From DASQZK01 sp963771005 (GTDB taxonomy: Bacteria; Bacteroidota; Bacteroidia; Bacteroidales; GCA-2748055), in NCBI GenBank assembly GCA_963771005.1, contig CAVYRO010000010.1:310001-374000 (forward strand): a stretch of 64,000 bases of DNA, read 5' to 3'. The position numbers were made by a program, and so were the translations under genes. The notes under the pieces were generated by a model, which was not told the DNA's origin, searched no databases, and saw only the letters and a list, made by a program, of their open reading frames with translations. Shown here one piece after another: positions 63,090 through 64,000 of the stretch. Within the stretch, counting starts at the first letter, position 1; each line of letters begins with the position of its first letter.

Positions 63090-63926
63090 TCAATGACTTT
63101 TTTGTTTCCTGAAAATGTTTTCATCCTTGTCGAAAACTTCAAGGTTATCGTGTTTCGACAGGAAATCGTCGATATTCTCCCTGTATCCTATGACGATAAA
63201 ACCGCCGGGCCGGAGAGCATCGGATATCTTATCCAGTGTTAAATTCTGGCTCTCGCCCGTCAGGGCAAGCAGTTTATTTCTGAATATGATCAGGTCCATC
63301 CCCGTAAGTGTGGGATTCAAATCCAGATCCTGGGCAAAAAACGTTACATTTTTTAAAAGAGTCTTCCGGTATCTTGAACCCGGATATGCCAATTCTTTGA
63401 AAGTACCGTTCTTGATCCCGGGATTCACCCTGGCGCAATTTTCCAGTGTGATCTCCGGAAGTTGGACGTTATAAAGTTCTTCCCCGTCCTGTAGTCCGGT
63501 GATCATTTTGCGGGAAAGAGTGGAGGCGAAAAATTTTGTCTTCCGGGCCATTCCGGTGTTTTCGAGCATAAAATACAAGGATGTAAGATCATTACCGTCG
63601 TTGCAATCGGGAAACCAGATATTAAGGGGATCCGCCAGGGAGGCTAGTTCCGGAAAGACTTTTTCCCTCAACAGGATCCACATTTCCGGGTCCCGGAATA
63701 TTTCCGTTTGCGGAACGGATATCTCATATAAAAAATCGTCGAAGAATTCCGGATCTCCCAGGATCCGGTTGATCAGGATCTCGGAGTATCTTATATTATG
63801 CCTGCTGATCACCTCATCCACTCTATACCTGAAATGCGTAAGGGCGTGGTTGCTGAAATCGTAGTTGTATTTTTTGCGAATAGCCCGGATGATATTTCTC
63901 GTTTCGACGATACTTATTGCAGGCAT
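63090..63926 (-). CDS. CheR-like methyltransferase (divergent)
   Basis: The 278-residue protein has the CheR N-terminal helical domain and the phrase VPQTEIFRDPEMWILL. The SAM-binding motif, normally CSTGEEPYS, reads DCNDGNDLTSLY, and the usual CRNVLIYF reads FRNKLLALTG. Activity may therefore be weak or altered. It precedes the CheB-like gene in transcription order. Confidence 0.8.
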   Translation of the reverse strand: MPAISIVETRNIIRAIRKKYNYDFSNHALTHFRYRVDEVISRHNIRYSEILINRILGDPEFFDDFLYEISVPQTEIFRDPEMWILLREKVFPELASLADPLNIWFPDCNDGNDLTSLYFMLENTGMARKTKFFASTLSRKMITGLQDGEELYNVQLPEITLENCARVNPGIKNGTFKELAYPGSRYRKTLLKNVTFFAQDLDLNPTLTGMDLIIFRNKLLALTGESQNLTLDKISDALRPGGFIVIGYRENIDDFLSKHDNLEVFDKDENIFRKQKSH

Positions 63927-63936
63927 CTTTTCGCGT

Positions 63937-64000
63937 TTATGAATTGTTAAACTGTGACTTCAGCCGCTCAATCTCCCTGTTGGCCTCTTCAAGGAGTTGG
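63937..64000 (-). CDS. Partial gene at right edge (C-terminal coiled coil)
   Basis: Only the last 20 codons are visible, ending QLLEEANREIERLKSQFNNS before the stop at 63937. It is a charged coiled coil, typical of the tail of a signalling protein in this island. The family cannot be named. It ends 10 bases before the CheR-like start. Confidence 0.6.
   Translation of the reverse strand, partial: QLLEEANREIERLKSQFNNS

Overview
The window reads as chromosome of a member of the Bacteroidota, most likely an uncultured Bacteroidales-like bacterium. It carries a PorP/SprF-type barrel and a protein with a C-terminal tail typical of type IX secretion (T9SS) substrates. The cytochrome b subunit of its succinate dehydrogenase is the single-chain form, and it has a DUF2723 membrane enzyme and YfhO. 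Several promoters fit the Bacteroidota pattern TTTG-N(18-22)-TAnnTTTG. The organism assignment is an inference from families and promoter form; no rRNA is present.

Layout. Positions 1-5660 (+) hold the tail of a PorP/SprF barrel followed by a tightly packed surface-polysaccharide operon (flippase, two methyltransferases, GT4 and GT2 glycosyltransferases). Positions 5664-23865 are core metabolism and housekeeping: YfhO, glycyl-tRNA synthetase, NadB, DusB, a CPBP protease, two aminopeptidase P paralogues, succinate dehydrogenase/fumarate reductase, an alpha/beta hydrolase, a Ctp protease and a dCMP deaminase. Positions 23866-24500 contain an unexplained array of three 32-bp units, each with a palindrome, and a tRNA-Leu(CAA). 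Positions 24709-34244 hold an ALDH7-type dehydrogenase, Dxs, an OmpA lipoprotein and the translation block rplM-rpsI-rpsB-tsf plus pyrH-frr (all minus). Positions 34493-42917 hold an O-antigen ligase-like protein, guanine deaminase, 3-methyladenine glycosylase, a predicted barrel, a large DUF2723 protein and a polysaccharide deacetylase.

Positions 42949-45400 are the most unusual DNA: about 35 copies of a 47-48 bp repeat flank a RAYT-type Y1 transposase gene, with three copies of a GGCAGGTC/GACCTGCC palindrome at the array edges. Directly downstream (45706-49060) lie a T9SS-type secreted protein, a 62-residue leader-like peptide and a PqqD-HPr-kinase-like fusion. Together these look like a small, poorly described peptide-modification locus.

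Positions 49434-53977 hold a DUF6427 membrane protein, PurD, an NTP_transf_5-like nucleotidyltransferase and a small secreted protein. Positions 53983-64000 (all minus) are a signalling island: CheR-like, CheB-like, a membrane GAF protein, a GAF/PAS/SpoIIE phosphatase, SiaB-like kinase, SiaC-like phosphoprotein and an ABCG-type transporter with a TerB-like N-terminus, followed by a separately promoted lipoprotein. It resembles the SiaABC partner-switching module, but no diguanylate cyclase is in view. Short repeats built on GTTTGAAATG, CAACAAATCA and AATCCGT recur in four gene gaps.
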